Source: Lishizhenia tianjinensis
GTDB taxonomy: Bacteria > Bacteroidota > Bacteroidia > Flavobacteriales_D > Crocinitomicaceae
NCBI GenBank assembly: GCA_943330745.2
Contig: CALQIX020000026.1
Coordinates: 1-48,937, forward strand
Direction of reading: 5' to 3'
Length of the DNA stretch: 48,937 nt
Shown here: one piece after another, positions 40,528-48,937 of the stretch
Position numbering within the stretch: the stretch's first letter is position 1
Layout of the letters: each line of letters opens with the position of its first letter
The notes under the pieces: generated by a model
Seen by the model: the letters and a program-made list of their open reading frames with translations, nothing else
Databases searched by the model: none
What the model was told of the DNA's origin: nothing
Made by a program: the position numbers and the translations under genes

Positions 40528-41637
40528 TTACAAAGATTCAACTGAAGTCACTTTTCGAGGTTCAAAACCTTCTTGAATCGCATTTTCTCGAGCCAATTTC
40601 AATTCGGCCTCACGTTCTTCTTCCTTTCTCTTACGTGCTTCAATTTGAGCATCCGGCATACTAACAGGTTGAACGGCATCTTTGAATGGCTCTTTTGGCA
40701 CCAAGCCTAAAATATCGAACATTTCTTTGTCTTCGTTGAATTCTGGATTTGGTGTAGTCAACAATTTATCTCCAGCAAAAATAGATCCCGCACCGGCCAT
40801 AAAACACAATGCTTGTCCTTCCATATTCATTTTTGTTCTTCCCGCAGATAAACGTACGATTGCTTCGGGAAAAAGGATTCTTGTAGTTGCAACCATGCGA
40901 ATCATTTCCCATTGTTCAATGGGTTTTTGATCTTCAAGCGGCGTACCTTCAACCGCCACAAGTGCATTAATCGGAATAGATTCAGGAGGAGTTTCCATTT
41001 TCATGTAGCTCATCAATAAACCAATACGATCTTCCACTGCCTCACCCATTCCAATTATTCCACCAGAACAAACGGATATTCCTGCTTTTCTGGCGTTTTC
41101 AATCGTGTTTAATCGATCTTCATACTCTCTGGTTGAAATGACATCACCGTAAAATTCGGGCGATGAATCCAAATTGTGATTATAGGCAAACAAACCCGCA
41201 TTTTTTAGTCGCAACGCTTGATTTTCGTTCATCATTCCTAGTGTGCAACACACTTCCATTCCAAGGTTATTCACCTCTTGCACCATTTCAACTACATTAT
41301 CAAAATCTTTGTTGTCGCGCACTTCTCTCCACGCAGCACCCATACATAAACGAGATGAACCATTGGCTTTGGCATTTTTAGCTTGTTCAATAACCGATTC
41401 AACAGTCATCAACTTGTGCGCCTCCACATCTGTATTATAGCGGGCCGCTTGTGGACAATACCCGCAATCTTCAGAGCATCCACCTGTTTTAATGCTCAAT
41501 AAAGAAGACATTTGAACTTCACGCGGATCATGAAACTGACGATGAATGGTGGCCGCTTCAAAAACCAATTCCAATAAAGGTTTATTGTATAAATCAAGAA
41601 GCTGCTGTTTGGTTTGATAGGCTGGATTCACTTTCAT
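40528..41637 (-). CDS. bioB: Biotin synthase
   Basis: A 369-residue radical SAM enzyme that inserts sulfur into dethiobiotin. The [4Fe-4S] motif is C54-x3-C58-x2-C61 (GGCSEDCGYCPQAARYNTDV). Other marks are CMGAAWREVRDNKDF, YNHNLDSSPEFYG, SGGIIGMGE and RLSAGRTKMNMEGQALCFMA. A charged C-terminal tail (EARKRKEEEREAELKLAREN) of about 45 residues is beyond the core enzyme. It is first in the bioB-bioF-phosphoesterase operon; bioA, bioD and the pimeloyl genes are not in the window. Confidence 0.97.
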   Translation of the reverse strand: MKVNPAYQTKQQLLDLYNKPLLELVFEAATIHRQFHDPREVQMSSLLSIKTGGCSEDCGYCPQAARYNTDVEAHKLMTVESVIEQAKNAKANGSSRLCMGAAWREVRDNKDFDNVVEMVQEVNNLGMEVCCTLGMMNENQALRLKNAGLFAYNHNLDSSPEFYGDVISTREYEDRLNTIENARKAGISVCSGGIIGMGEAVEDRIGLLMSYMKMETPPESIPINALVAVEGTPLEDQKPIEQWEMIRMVATTRILFPEAIVRLSAGRTKMNMEGQALCFMAGAGSIFAGDKLLTTPNPEFNEDKEMFDILGLVPKEPFKDAVQPVSMPDAQIEARKRKEEEREAELKLARENAIQEGFEPRKVTSVESL

Positions 41638-41655
41638 GTTTCAAATTTTGAAGTA

Positions 41656-41663
41656 CAAATATA
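41656..41663 (-). promoter_or_regulatory. -7 box of the bioB operon
   Basis: TATATTTG on the minus strand, a full TAnnTTTG match 18 bases before the ATG. No good -33 box. Confidence 0.5.
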
Positions 41664-41692
41664 AGGATTGTTGGTAGGAAGGAAAGCGAACA

Positions 41693-41723
41693 ATAAAAAA
41701 AAGAGGCCACCGAAGTAACCTCT
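41693..41723 (-). terminator. Rho-independent terminator with UUCG loop
   Basis: On the minus strand AGAGGTTAC-TTCG-GTGGCCTCT (nine pairs, two G-U) and then eight T. Ends the glucosaminidase gene and insulates bioB. An A-run on the other side may let it act both ways. Confidence 0.9.
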
Positions 41724-41772
41724 TTTTATTTAAACAAACAACAACAAACAAATTCTTAACTATCTGAAACAG

Positions 41773-42666
41773 CTATTTTAGGAATATTTTCGTGCCTTTT
41801 GGCAAATGTTGATCGGGTGTAGTACTGTTGTTTTTTCGTAAAAGCGTTTTTAATCGAATACCTTTTTCTTGAGAGATTTCACGCAATGTTTTTTTCTCTT
41901 TCAAAACCATTTGCTTTTCCGTTTTCGATTTCCAACTTTTTGGTTGCAAATAAATAATATCTCCCGGCACTAAAAATTCTTTATTTGGATGAAAGTTATT
42001 ATAACGTCTTAATAGCGCGGTTGAAATTCCAAATTCTTGAGAAACTTTAAAGAAGGTATCTCCTTTCCTAGCAACGATATATCTTACTCCATTGGCGTTT
42101 ATACTCTGCAGATGTGTTTTTGACACTACAGTATTTTCTGTAGAAACAAGTAGCGAAGAAACTCTTTGTGAATCATATTGATTTAGTTTTTCATCTTCAA
42201 TTAATTTTATAAGTGCTTCTGCATAGGTTGAACTTGTTGCATATCCCGCATCCTTCAATCCTTTTGCCCAATTTTTATAATCTGTTGATTTATAATTAAA
42301 TAAAAAAGCATATCGCTGGTGTTTCTTTAAAAAAGCACTGTGATCTAAATAAGATTCCTTGGCATTTTTATATACCCGAAAACATTCATTTTTAGTATCA
42401 TCATCCTGATACATTTTTTCACCCTCCCACCCATGACATTTAATGCCAAAATGATTATTTCCTTCCTTGGCTAATTTTGAATTCCCATTTCCGGATTCCA
42501 AAATACCTTGAGCCAACGTAATACTCGCAGGAATTCCATGTACATTCATTTGTTCGATAGCAACCATTTTCCAAGCAGAGATATATTCCGATCGCGAAAT
42601 CGTTTTTTCACTCGCTGCTGCACGAAAGACGGTTAGAACAAATAATATGTGAATTGTTATTTTCAT
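41773..42666 (-). CDS. Secreted glucosaminidase with LysM domains
   Basis: A 297-residue protein with a signal peptide (ends RAAAS), a mannosyl-glycoprotein endo-beta-N-acetylglucosaminidase-like domain at about 25-160 (IPASITLAQGILESGNGNSK with the catalytic Glu, LAKEGNNHFGIKCHGWEGEK, YKNAKESYLDHSAFLK), and two LysM modules (YIVARKGDTFFKVSQEFGIS at about 190-235; KEKKTLREISQEKGIRLKTL at about 250-295). It cleaves peptidoglycan glycan strands and binds the wall by LysM. Family members act in cell separation or wall turnover. Confidence 0.93.
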   Translation of the reverse strand: MKITIHILFVLTVFRAAASEKTISRSEYISAWKMVAIEQMNVHGIPASITLAQGILESGNGNSKLAKEGNNHFGIKCHGWEGEKMYQDDDTKNECFRVYKNAKESYLDHSAFLKKHQRYAFLFNYKSTDYKNWAKGLKDAGYATSSTYAEALIKLIEDEKLNQYDSQRVSSLLVSTENTVVSKTHLQSINANGVRYIVARKGDTFFKVSQEFGISTALLRRYNNFHPNKEFLVPGDIIYLQPKSWKSKTEKQMVLKEKKTLREISQEKGIRLKTLLRKNNSTTPDQHLPKGTKIFLK

Positions 42667-42781
42667 AAGGTTTCAATTGGACAATACGCAACTTATCCTA
42701 GTTTCGTTACATTTTACGCAGTCAAATTTTGGTTTTTAATGCGAACCTGAGTGAAACCAATCAAAATTGACTAGAAATTAG

Positions 42782-42789
42782 TAATTTTG
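42782..42789 (+). promoter_or_regulatory. -7 box of the reductase operon
   Basis: TAATTTTG, a full TAnnTTTG match 20 bases before the ATG at 42810. Confidence 0.48.
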
Positions 42790-42809
42790 GAACCCTAGAA
42801 ACATACAGA

Positions 42810-43880
42810 ATGACTCCAACCTTTCATGAGCTAACCATCAGTGACCTTCGACGTGAAACGGAGGATACCGTATCCATTGCTTTCTCCATTCCGGAATCGT
42901 TAAAAAGTGATTATCATTTTCAATCTGGCCAATATTTAACGTTACGTTCTACCATTGACGGAAAAGATACGCGTAGATCCTATTCCTTGTGCTCTTCTCC
43001 CTTTGAAAATGAATGGCGCGTTGCAATAAAACAAGTAGAAAATGGAGTTTTCTCTACCTATGCCAATCATGACTTAAAGAAAGGTGATGTCCTTCAGGTG
43101 ATGACTCCCATGGGTAATTTTAAAGTAGAAACCAATACTACTGCTAAAAAATCGTATGTTTTGTTTGCCGCTGGAAGTGGTATCACCCCTATTCTATCGA
43201 TTATAAAAACTGTTTTACGAGAAGAACCAAATAGCGATGTAACCTTATTTTATGGTAACAAAGGATTCTCAAGCATTATTTTCCGGGAAGAACTCGAAGC
43301 ATTAAAAAGTAAGTATCTCAGTAAATTTAGAATCATACATGTTTTATCGCGTGAAAGTTTGGGTAATAAAATTCAAAAAGGAAGAATTGACGCGGACAAA
43401 TGTTCTCAATTATACGATGCTTTTTTGCAAAACCAATCCATTGATGGAGTTTATCTTTGTGGACCGGAAAGCATGATTTTAGATGTGCAAAAAACACTAA
43501 AATTAAAAGGCGTTTCAGAAGAAAATATTCATTTCGAATTATTTACAACCGAAGGAGGAAAGCGCACCATTGAAAAAAAGGAAAACATTGAACCATCCTT
43601 TGATTCAAGTGTTTCGATTATATTAGACGGAGATGTGTACGATTTCAATATGTCGTCACAAGGAAAATCAGTTTTGGATGCTGGATATGAAGCTGGAGCA
43701 GATTTACCTTTTGCTTGTAAAGGAGGAGTTTGTTGTACGTGTAAAGCTAAAATAGTGGAAGGAACAGCCCAAATGGATGTCAACTATGCATTGGATAAAG
43801 ACGAAGTAGAAAGAGGATATATATTAACATGCCAAGCACATCCAACTAGTGATCGATTGGTAGTATCATTTGACGATTAA
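42810..43880 (+). CDS. PaaE-type ferredoxin-NADP reductase
   Basis: A 356-residue flavoprotein in three parts: FAD domain (RRSYSLCSSPFENEWRVAIK at about 52), NAD(P)H domain (FAAGSGITPILSIIKTVL; YLCGPESMILDVQ), and a plant-type [2Fe-2S] domain with C303, C308, C311 and C341 (CKGGVCCTCKAK, YILTCQAHP). It passes electrons from NAD(P)H to an oxygenase or desaturase partner. The gene lies two bases from its paralogue. No paaABC-type oxygenase is nearby, so a fatty-acid desaturase or hydroxylase elsewhere is a more likely partner (inference). Confidence 0.92.
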   Translation: MTPTFHELTISDLRRETEDTVSIAFSIPESLKSDYHFQSGQYLTLRSTIDGKDTRRSYSLCSSPFENEWRVAIKQVENGVFSTYANHDLKKGDVLQVMTPMGNFKVETNTTAKKSYVLFAAGSGITPILSIIKTVLREEPNSDVTLFYGNKGFSSIIFREELEALKSKYLSKFRIIHVLSRESLGNKIQKGRIDADKCSQLYDAFLQNQSIDGVYLCGPESMILDVQKTLKLKGVSEENIHFELFTTEGGKRTIEKKENIEPSFDSSVSIILDGDVYDFNMSSQGKSVLDAGYEAGADLPFACKGGVCCTCKAKIVEGTAQMDVNYALDKDEVERGYILTCQAHPTSDRLVVSFDD

Positions 43881-43882
43881 TT

Positions 43883-44962
43883 ATGGGATTATTTAGTATG
43901 TTTAAAAAGAATGCAGAAGCTCCTTTGCACAAGGGTTTTCATGCAATTCAAGTAGTTGAAAAACAACAACTGACTCCTGATTCGGTGAAACTTGTATTTG
44001 ATATCCCCGCTGAATTAAAAAAGGAATTTTCTTTCGTTCCCGGTCAATACATTAATTTAATTGTAACCCTGGAAGGTAAAGAATACAGAAGGTCCTACTC
44101 GATTTGTACCGGTCCAACAGAGCAACTTTCGATTGGGGTGAAAGCCATAGAAAAAGGCAAAGTATCTACGTTTTTAGTACGTTCATTACAAGTGGGTGAT
44201 TTACTACATATTTCAAAACCGGAAGGTAATTTTGGATTGAAAGAAACGGACAAAACGATTGTTGCCTTTGCAGCTGGAAGTGGAATCACGCCCATTCTTT
44301 CCATTGCTAAATCATTAGAGGGATCGAATAAGGAATTGACTTTGTTTTATGGAAATCGAAATTTTAATGAAATTCTTTTCCGTTCAGAATTTGACACCTT
44401 GAATCAAACAAATACATCCTTTTATCTCAGTCAAGAAAAACGGGAGGGATTCAAGGAAGGTAGATTAGATGAGGCGAACATTCGTGGGGAGATTAAATCA
44501 AATTTAGACCTTTTGAAAGCGGATGCATTTTTAATTTGTGGCCCAGAAGAAATGATTCAAACAGTTGATGAAAATTTACGGTTTTTTGGAGTTTCAAAGG
44601 AGAAAATCAGGTATGAACTTTTTACTACGCCAGTTTTATTAGCACCATTAGCCGTTGAAAATACGCATTCAGATTTTTCAGGAGAAAGCACCGTTAAAAT
44701 TATTTTAGAAGGAGAAACAGTAGAATTTAATTTACAAACCGAAGGAGACACTATTTTACAAGCCGCAGAGAATGAAGGACTAGACGTACCTTTTTCCTGT
44801 CGCGGTGGCGTTTGTTGTTCATGTAAAGCAAAAGTAACTGAGGGTTCTGCCTCCATGAAATTAAATTATTCATTGACAGATGAAGAAGTGAAAAAAGGAT
44901 ACATTTTAACCTGTCAAGCCCATCCAACAAGTAAAAACGTAACCATTTCATTTGATGCATAA
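43883..44962 (+). CDS. PaaE-type ferredoxin-NADP reductase, second copy
   Basis: A 359-residue paralogue of the preceding protein with the same three domains: RRSYSICTGPTEQLSIGVKA, FAAGSGITPILSIAKSLEGS, LICGPEEMIQ, and the iron-sulfur cysteines C306, C311, C314 and C344 (CRGGVCCSCKAK, YILTCQAHP). All catalytic residues are kept, so both copies should be active. The overall similarity is moderate, which suggests an old duplication and separate partners. It overlaps the SDR gene by eight bases. Confidence 0.92.
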   Translation: MGLFSMFKKNAEAPLHKGFHAIQVVEKQQLTPDSVKLVFDIPAELKKEFSFVPGQYINLIVTLEGKEYRRSYSICTGPTEQLSIGVKAIEKGKVSTFLVRSLQVGDLLHISKPEGNFGLKETDKTIVAFAAGSGITPILSIAKSLEGSNKELTLFYGNRNFNEILFRSEFDTLNQTNTSFYLSQEKREGFKEGRLDEANIRGEIKSNLDLLKADAFLICGPEEMIQTVDENLRFFGVSKEKIRYELFTTPVLLAPLAVENTHSDFSGESTVKIILEGETVEFNLQTEGDTILQAAENEGLDVPFSCRGGVCCSCKAKVTEGSASMKLNYSLTDEEVKKGYILTCQAHPTSKNVTISFDA

Positions 44963-45638
44963 AACGATTGTTGTTGTTGGAGCAAGCCGAGGTATTGGGT
45001 TTGAAATCGTGAAGCAATTTGCGGAAGCTGGACATTCAGTTTTTGCCCTATCTCGAGATTTATCCAAAATGAATGTTGCTTTTAAGGAGTATAAAACGAT
45101 TCATCCCCTTGCATTTGATTTATCCAAATCGGTGAGCGATCAGATTCAGGTATTATCCGAAAAAATAGGTGCAATTGACATTCTTATAAATAATGCTGGT
45201 TTTTTAGTAAACAAACCTTTTGACTCAATCACTCATGATGAGTTGCAATCCTCTTATCAGATTAATGTAATTGGGGTAATGGAAACGGTTCAAGGGTTTT
45301 TACCACAATTGAAATCAGCTGCTCATATTGTAAATATTAGTTCAATGGGTGGTTTTCAAGGTTCCATGAAATTTGCAGGATTGAGCGCCTACTCTACTTC
45401 CAAAGCAGCATTATGCAGTTTTACAGAGCTATTTTCGGAAGAATATAAAGAAACTAACCTTGCAATGAATTGCTTATGCTTGGGTGCGGTACAAACAGAA
45501 ATGTTGCAAGAGGCTTTCCCGGGATATAACGCCCCTACTTCACCAGATCAAATGGCAGCATTTATCGTAGATTTCGCACAAAATGGCAATCGGTATTTCA
45601 AAGGGAAAATATTGCCTGTTTCGTTGAGTACACCTTAA
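44955..45638 (+). CDS. Short-chain dehydrogenase/reductase
   Basis: A 227-residue SDR from ATG 44955 (MHKTIVVVGASRGIGFEIVK). The Rossmann motif is VGASRGIG; NNAG, NISSMGG and YSTSKAAL (catalytic Ser, Tyr, Lys) follow. It is a cytoplasmic NAD(P)-dependent oxidoreductase of unknown substrate. It overlaps the second reductase, so the three genes form one operon. Confidence 0.92.
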   Translation: MHKTIVVVGASRGIGFEIVKQFAEAGHSVFALSRDLSKMNVAFKEYKTIHPLAFDLSKSVSDQIQVLSEKIGAIDILINNAGFLVNKPFDSITHDELQSSYQINVIGVMETVQGFLPQLKSAAHIVNISSMGGFQGSMKFAGLSAYSTSKAALCSFTELFSEEYKETNLAMNCLCLGAVQTEMLQEAFPGYNAPTSPDQMAAFIVDFAQNGNRYFKGKILPVSLSTP

Positions 45639-45674
45639 TGGAGTAAGATTTTTTTATCGCATACTTTAATGATT

Positions 45675-45807
45675 TTTTTTCAAAAAACAAATGGTTTTTA
45701 ACGATTCCGTTTGCTCATAACAAACGCTTTTTGTTATTTTCGTTTGCTAAAAACAAATGGTTTTAATTTATTCCGTTTGTTTATACCAAATGGTTTTGTT
45801 ATTTTTG
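45675..45807 (+). promoter_or_regulatory. 33-bp periodic dyads overlapping the ATPase promoter
   Basis: Dyads CGTTTG-N7-CAAAYG start at 45708, 45741 and 45774, exactly 33 bp apart; a fourth half-site CAAATG lies at 45688, also in register. The last dyad's TTTG (45776-45779) is followed after 20 bp by TATTTTTG (45800-45807), a full promoter. The first has TTTG-N21-TATTTTCG. The array therefore looks like a multiplied promoter and operator. Confidence 0.65.
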
Positions 45808-45832
45808 TTCCTGAATTACTAATTGAAGAGGC

Positions 45833-47020
45833 ATGGACAAAGATCTTTATCGCTATAATCCTTGGTGGGAAGATGATTTTGAGAAATTAACTATCTTGAA
45901 GGAACGAACTGATTTTCGGAAGAGATTACTTCCAAATCTAACCAACAAACAAGTGATTTTTCTAACAGGCCTGAGGCGCATCGGAAAGACAAGTCTTATG
46001 AAATTAAGCATTAAACACTTGATTTTTGAGCAAAAATTCCCAGCAAAAAATATTCTATACGTCAGTTTAGATGATTACTTATTGCAAGAAAAAACGATTT
46101 TAGAAATCGTTGAATATTTCCGTGAAATGAATGCACTGAGCATTAAGGATCAAATCTATTTGTTCTTGGATGAAATAACCTTTTGTCCAAACTACGAGCA
46201 ACAGCTGAAAAACTTGTACGATGCTGGTAATGTTAAAGTAATTGCCTCTTCTTCCAGTGCTTCTTTATTAAAATCTCAAAGTGGCTTGCTTACAGGAAGA
46301 TCTATAACGTTTGAAGTTTTGCCTTTGAATTACGAAGAATTCCTTGATTTTAGAAATATCAAAATCGCCAAATCAGATGCTCATTTACACGAAACTTATT
46401 TTAAGGAATATCTCGTAAAAGGTGGAATTCCCGAGTACGTTTTAACGAACGATGATGCGTATATCCGGGAATTAATGGACAATATTATCTACAAAGATAT
46501 TGCGGCGGTTCATGGAATTCGTCAGATCAGTGTGTTGAAAGACTATTTTCTCTTACTGATGGAACGGAGTGGAAAAACATTAAGCATCAATAAAATTGCT
46601 AAAATACTTGGCATTTCAACAGAGTCTTCTAAAAGATATTTTGATTTGTTTTGCGATACATTCATTATTTATCCGGTTTCACGACATGGAAAATTGAACG
46701 AACAACTTGTTTCTCCAAAGAAAATTTATTGCTGCGATACTGGAATTAGAAATTATTACACGGGTGAACGGGATTGGGGTGCTATGTTTGAAAACTATGC
46801 TTTTTTGAGCTTGAAACAGTTGAATTTGAAATACATCTACGAAAATACCATTGAACTGGATTTTTATTCAGAATCTAAACTATTGATTGAATGCAAATTC
46901 CACAACGAAGCATTATCCAAAAAACAGCAAACCTTATTCGATAAGGTGGAAGCAAAAGAAAAGTTTATCGTTCGAAATTACAAGGATCTACAGGAGGTGG
47001 TAAAATTAGTTAGGGACTAA
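45833..47020 (+). CDS. AAA-family ATPase, DUF4143 type
   Basis: A 395-residue protein. N-terminal P-loop GLRRIGKTSLM (K52, T53), Walker B IYLFLDE (D113, E114), a sensor-like IASSSSASLL, GRSITFEVLPLNYEEFLDFR and YLVKGGIPEYVL. A winged-helix region (LSINKIAKILGISTESSKRY) and a nuclease-like C-terminal domain (ENTIELDFYSESKLLIECKF) match the DUF4143 families. Such ATPases are widespread, often mobile and of unclear function. The gene is preceded by an unusual tandem promoter/operator array and followed by an XRE gene on the other strand. Confidence 0.9.
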   Translation: MDKDLYRYNPWWEDDFEKLTILKERTDFRKRLLPNLTNKQVIFLTGLRRIGKTSLMKLSIKHLIFEQKFPAKNILYVSLDDYLLQEKTILEIVEYFREMNALSIKDQIYLFLDEITFCPNYEQQLKNLYDAGNVKVIASSSSASLLKSQSGLLTGRSITFEVLPLNYEEFLDFRNIKIAKSDAHLHETYFKEYLVKGGIPEYVLTNDDAYIRELMDNIIYKDIAAVHGIRQISVLKDYFLLLMERSGKTLSINKIAKILGISTESSKRYFDLFCDTFIIYPVSRHGKLNEQLVSPKKIYCCDTGIRNYYTGERDWGAMFENYAFLSLKQLNLKYIYENTIELDFYSESKLLIECKFHNEALSKKQQTLFDKVEAKEKFIVRNYKDLQEVVKLVRD

Positions 47021-47024
47021 ACTA

Positions 47025-47255
47025 TTACTGGCCTGAGTTTGGAGTTGTAAAAAATTCTTGAACGGTTATTCCAAGCAATTTACAAATACGAAAAAGCGTT
47101 TTCATTTCAAAATTAGATCCTTTCTCTATGCGCCAATAAGCAGATCTACTCATGCCTAATTCGTAGGCAAAATGTTTATAATTCTTATATCCTTTCTCCT
47201 TTCGAAGCTGCTTTAATCGTTGTGAAATCCACTGAAAGTCTTCTTGCACTTGCAC
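47025..47255 (-). CDS. XRE-family transcriptional regulator
   Basis: A 76-residue protein that is nearly all helix-turn-helix: ISQRLKQLRKEKGYKNYKHF, AYELGMSRSAYWRIEKGSNF, LFRICKLLGITVQEFF. It converges on the ATPase gene (4 bases apart at the stops) and could regulate it through the dyads at 45675-45807, or its own promoter; neither is shown. Confidence 0.9.
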   Translation of the reverse strand: MQVQEDFQWISQRLKQLRKEKGYKNYKHFAYELGMSRSAYWRIEKGSNFEMKTLFRICKLLGITVQEFFTTPNSGQ

Positions 47256-47338
47256 AAGGAAAAAGTCTTTAAGTTTTACTTTTTTTAGTACACTAAGATA
47301 AAATGTGCTTTAATAAGAATACTTATGTAAATAAATTA

Positions 47339-47346
47339 TAAATTTG
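47339..47346 (+). promoter_or_regulatory. -7 box of the LamG/T9SS gene
   Basis: TAAATTTG, a full TAnnTTTG match 22 bases before ATG 47369. No clear -33 TTTG. Confidence 0.45.
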
Positions 47347-47368
47347 CGTGAAACAATTACAAATCGAC

Positions 47369-48721
47369 ATGAAAAAACATGTATTAATCGCCTTCGCAAT
47401 TGGGCTTTGTTTAACTGCGAGTGTAATGGCACAGGTCCCCAACTATGTGCCGACGAATGGTTTGGTTGGTTATTGGCCGTTTAATGGGAACGCCAACGAC
47501 GAAAGTGGGAATGGGAATAATGGAACAGTGAATGGAGCCACATTGACAACAGATAGATTTGGAGTGGCGAATAAAGCGTATAGTTTTAATGGTGGCAATC
47601 AAAAAATTCAAACTAACTATGCTGGTATTTTAGGTCAGAATGCAAGATCAATTTCTTTATGGTATTTGTCAAACACTAATGAGGGAGGTTTGATGTATTA
47701 TGGTTTAACATCACCTGGTTCAAGAATGAATATTTATTTATATCCAACCAATTCAGGTGGTCATTCTCCAACTATTGATAATTCAAATAGCCAAGTTGCA
47801 CATAATCCAATAACCCCTATTGGAACTTGGAATAATTTAATAATTACTTATCAACCTTCTTTTGGGACATCGACAAGTTCATTTAAATTTTATATTAATG
47901 GGGTTCTATCAACAAGTGAATATTTTAATTATAACGCAAATCAGAATTTTAACACTCAATTAGGAGATTTGGTTTGGTTTGGCTCTCTAGTTGGACAGGA
48001 TTTATATGGAAAACTAGATGATATTGGAATATGGAATCGTGCATTAACTCAACAAGAAATTACCGCTTTGTACAATTCATGTTCAGGAACTAATATCACT
48101 TCTCAACCATCAAATTCATCAGTAACCATTGGTTCAACTGCTCAATTTTCTATTGGTTCAACTGTTGGAGGCTCGTTTCAATGGCAAAGTAATCCCCTAG
48201 ATTTAGGTTGGCAAAATGTGGTTGACAATTCAACCTATTCAGGTGGAACAACTAATATATTGTCAGTTGCAAATACTTCGGTATCCAATAATAATCAACC
48301 TTTTAGAGCAATTGTAAATACAGGAAACTGCTCTGACACTTCTAATATGGCCACCATCCAAATTGCTGATACCTGTATTACAAATGTTACAATTTATGAC
48401 ACCCTTCTAACCACCGTAACTGACACGCTCATCATCAATACCACCTTAAGTTTACCTGCTCCAAATAATGAAAATACGATTTTGATATATCCAAACCCGG
48501 CAAGTGACCACATCACCATTGATAATGGAAATTTTGCAGCTATGGCGGGCTATAGCATTAAAATTGAAAATAATGCAGGTCAACAAGTATTTCAAAACAC
48601 CATTAATCAGGCGCAGTTTTATGTGGATTTAAGCACATGGACAGGTAACGGATTATATTTTGTTCATTTGATTGACGCACAAGGAAATACGGTTACCGTT
48701 AGGAAAATTGTATTGCAATAA
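47369..48721 (+). CDS. T9SS-secreted LamG-domain protein
   Basis: From ATG 47369 a 450-residue protein with a signal peptide (ends ASVMAQ), a LamG/concanavalin-like domain (LVGYWPFNGNANDESGNGNN at the start, DLYGKLDDIGIWNRALTQQE at the end; about 30-235), an Ig-like segment (ITSQPSNSSVTIGSTAQFSI), and a type A sorting domain (ILIYPNPASDHITIDNGNFA...LYFVHLIDAQGNTVTVRKIV). Probably a surface carbohydrate-binding or adhesion protein exported by the type IX system. An upstream GTG at 47348 is in frame but gives a poorer signal peptide. Confidence 0.9.
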   Translation: MKKHVLIAFAIGLCLTASVMAQVPNYVPTNGLVGYWPFNGNANDESGNGNNGTVNGATLTTDRFGVANKAYSFNGGNQKIQTNYAGILGQNARSISLWYLSNTNEGGLMYYGLTSPGSRMNIYLYPTNSGGHSPTIDNSNSQVAHNPITPIGTWNNLIITYQPSFGTSTSSFKFYINGVLSTSEYFNYNANQNFNTQLGDLVWFGSLVGQDLYGKLDDIGIWNRALTQQEITALYNSCSGTNITSQPSNSSVTIGSTAQFSIGSTVGGSFQWQSNPLDLGWQNVVDNSTYSGGTTNILSVANTSVSNNNQPFRAIVNTGNCSDTSNMATIQIADTCITNVTIYDTLLTTVTDTLIINTTLSLPAPNNENTILIYPNPASDHITIDNGNFAAMAGYSIKIENNAGQQVFQNTINQAQFYVDLSTWTGNGLYFVHLIDAQGNTVTVRKIVLQ

Positions 48722-48816
48722 AAAGACAAAGTCCACCTCGACAAGATCGGGTGACTTTGTGACAATTAATTTAAAATCTTTTGGCCCGCCGAGCATTCTA
48801 AGATAAAACCAAATTT

Positions 48817-48937
48817 TTAAGCTACTAATTTTACAAAAGGTTCATTTCTGTTTGCTACGGCAAAAATCCGAAGTACGATTTTGTTTGCCACGGCGTTCAG
48901 AACGGATAGTTTATGTTTGCCTTCTGCAACTTTTCGC
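48817..48937 (-). mobile_element. IS110-type transposase, 3' end only
   Basis: The last 40 codons are in the window: RKVAEGKHKLSVLNAVANKI, VLRIFAVANRNEPFVKL, stop TAA at 48817. KHKxSVLNAVxNKxxLRxFA is typical of the C-terminus of IS110/IS116/IS902 transposases in Bacteroidota. The rest and the other end of the element are off the right edge. Confidence 0.8.

Noticed and set aside
48726..48760. Terminator after the LamG protein gene
   Set aside because: ACAAAGTC and GACTTTGT can pair, but no T-run follows, so the case for termination is weak.

Overview
Organism. The window is low-GC DNA from a Bacteroidota, most likely the Flavobacteriales and perhaps near Crocinitomicaceae/Fluviicola (the family-level placement is inference). 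Supporting signs are type IX secretion C-terminal sorting domains on three secreted proteins, Bacteroidota-type promoters (TTTG, about 20 bp, TAnnTTTG), many SPII lipoproteins and DUF2490/PepSY-like proteins.

Layout. (1) 1-18019 is an array of about 22 small gene cassettes, all on the minus strand, separated by structured 70-150 bp sites that resemble integron attC sites. Each site runs AAC...GTT with long imperfect inverted arms. Each cassette is bounded by its own private inverted repeat of 8-16 bp that joins the AAC and GTT cores (for example GTTATGCATC at one end and GATGCATAAC at the other). That is the arrangement expected if cassettes move as circles by recombination at the GTT core, but the core here is GTTA(T) rather than the classical GTTRRRY. 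No integrase lies in the window, so the locus looks like a CALIN (attC cluster lacking an integrase). Apart from a HigBA toxin-antitoxin module with its own promoter at the left edge, and one decayed gene of unknown location, every cassette encodes a predicted membrane protein, lipoprotein or secreted protein. Four cassette genes are frameshifted or decayed. A second repeat family of about 220 bp occurs four times in the array and twice, diverged, outside it.

(2) 18344-21966 is a plus-strand operon of an OmpR-type response regulator, a histidine kinase, a DUF2490 outer-membrane protein and two PepSY-like lipoproteins, closed by a strong terminator. (3) 22269-29589 holds accessory genes: a YcxB-like membrane protein, a TIMP/NTR-like secreted protein, an isolated outlying attC-like cassette (24378-24978), an NTF2-fold immunity-like lipoprotein behind a TPR protein, a SanA/YdcF protein and small exported proteins. 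(4) 29766-30749 holds a poly-A/T tandem repeat, a remnant of a serine recombinase and tRNA-Arg(ACG). (5) 30846-45638 is core-like: two paralogous T9SS-secreted proteins, an OmpA-like protein, glutathione peroxidase, a STAS protein with RNase Z, a thioesterase, a bioB-bioF-phosphoesterase operon, a LysM glucosaminidase, two tandem PaaE-type reductases and an SDR. (6) 45675-48937 has an AAA ATPase (DUF4143 type) behind a 33-bp periodic promoter/operator array, an XRE regulator, a LamG/T9SS protein and the 3' end of an IS110-type transposase.

Main novelty. The most interesting system is the cassette array: a probable Bacteroidota integron-like system with unusual recombination sites and almost wholly envelope-directed cargo.
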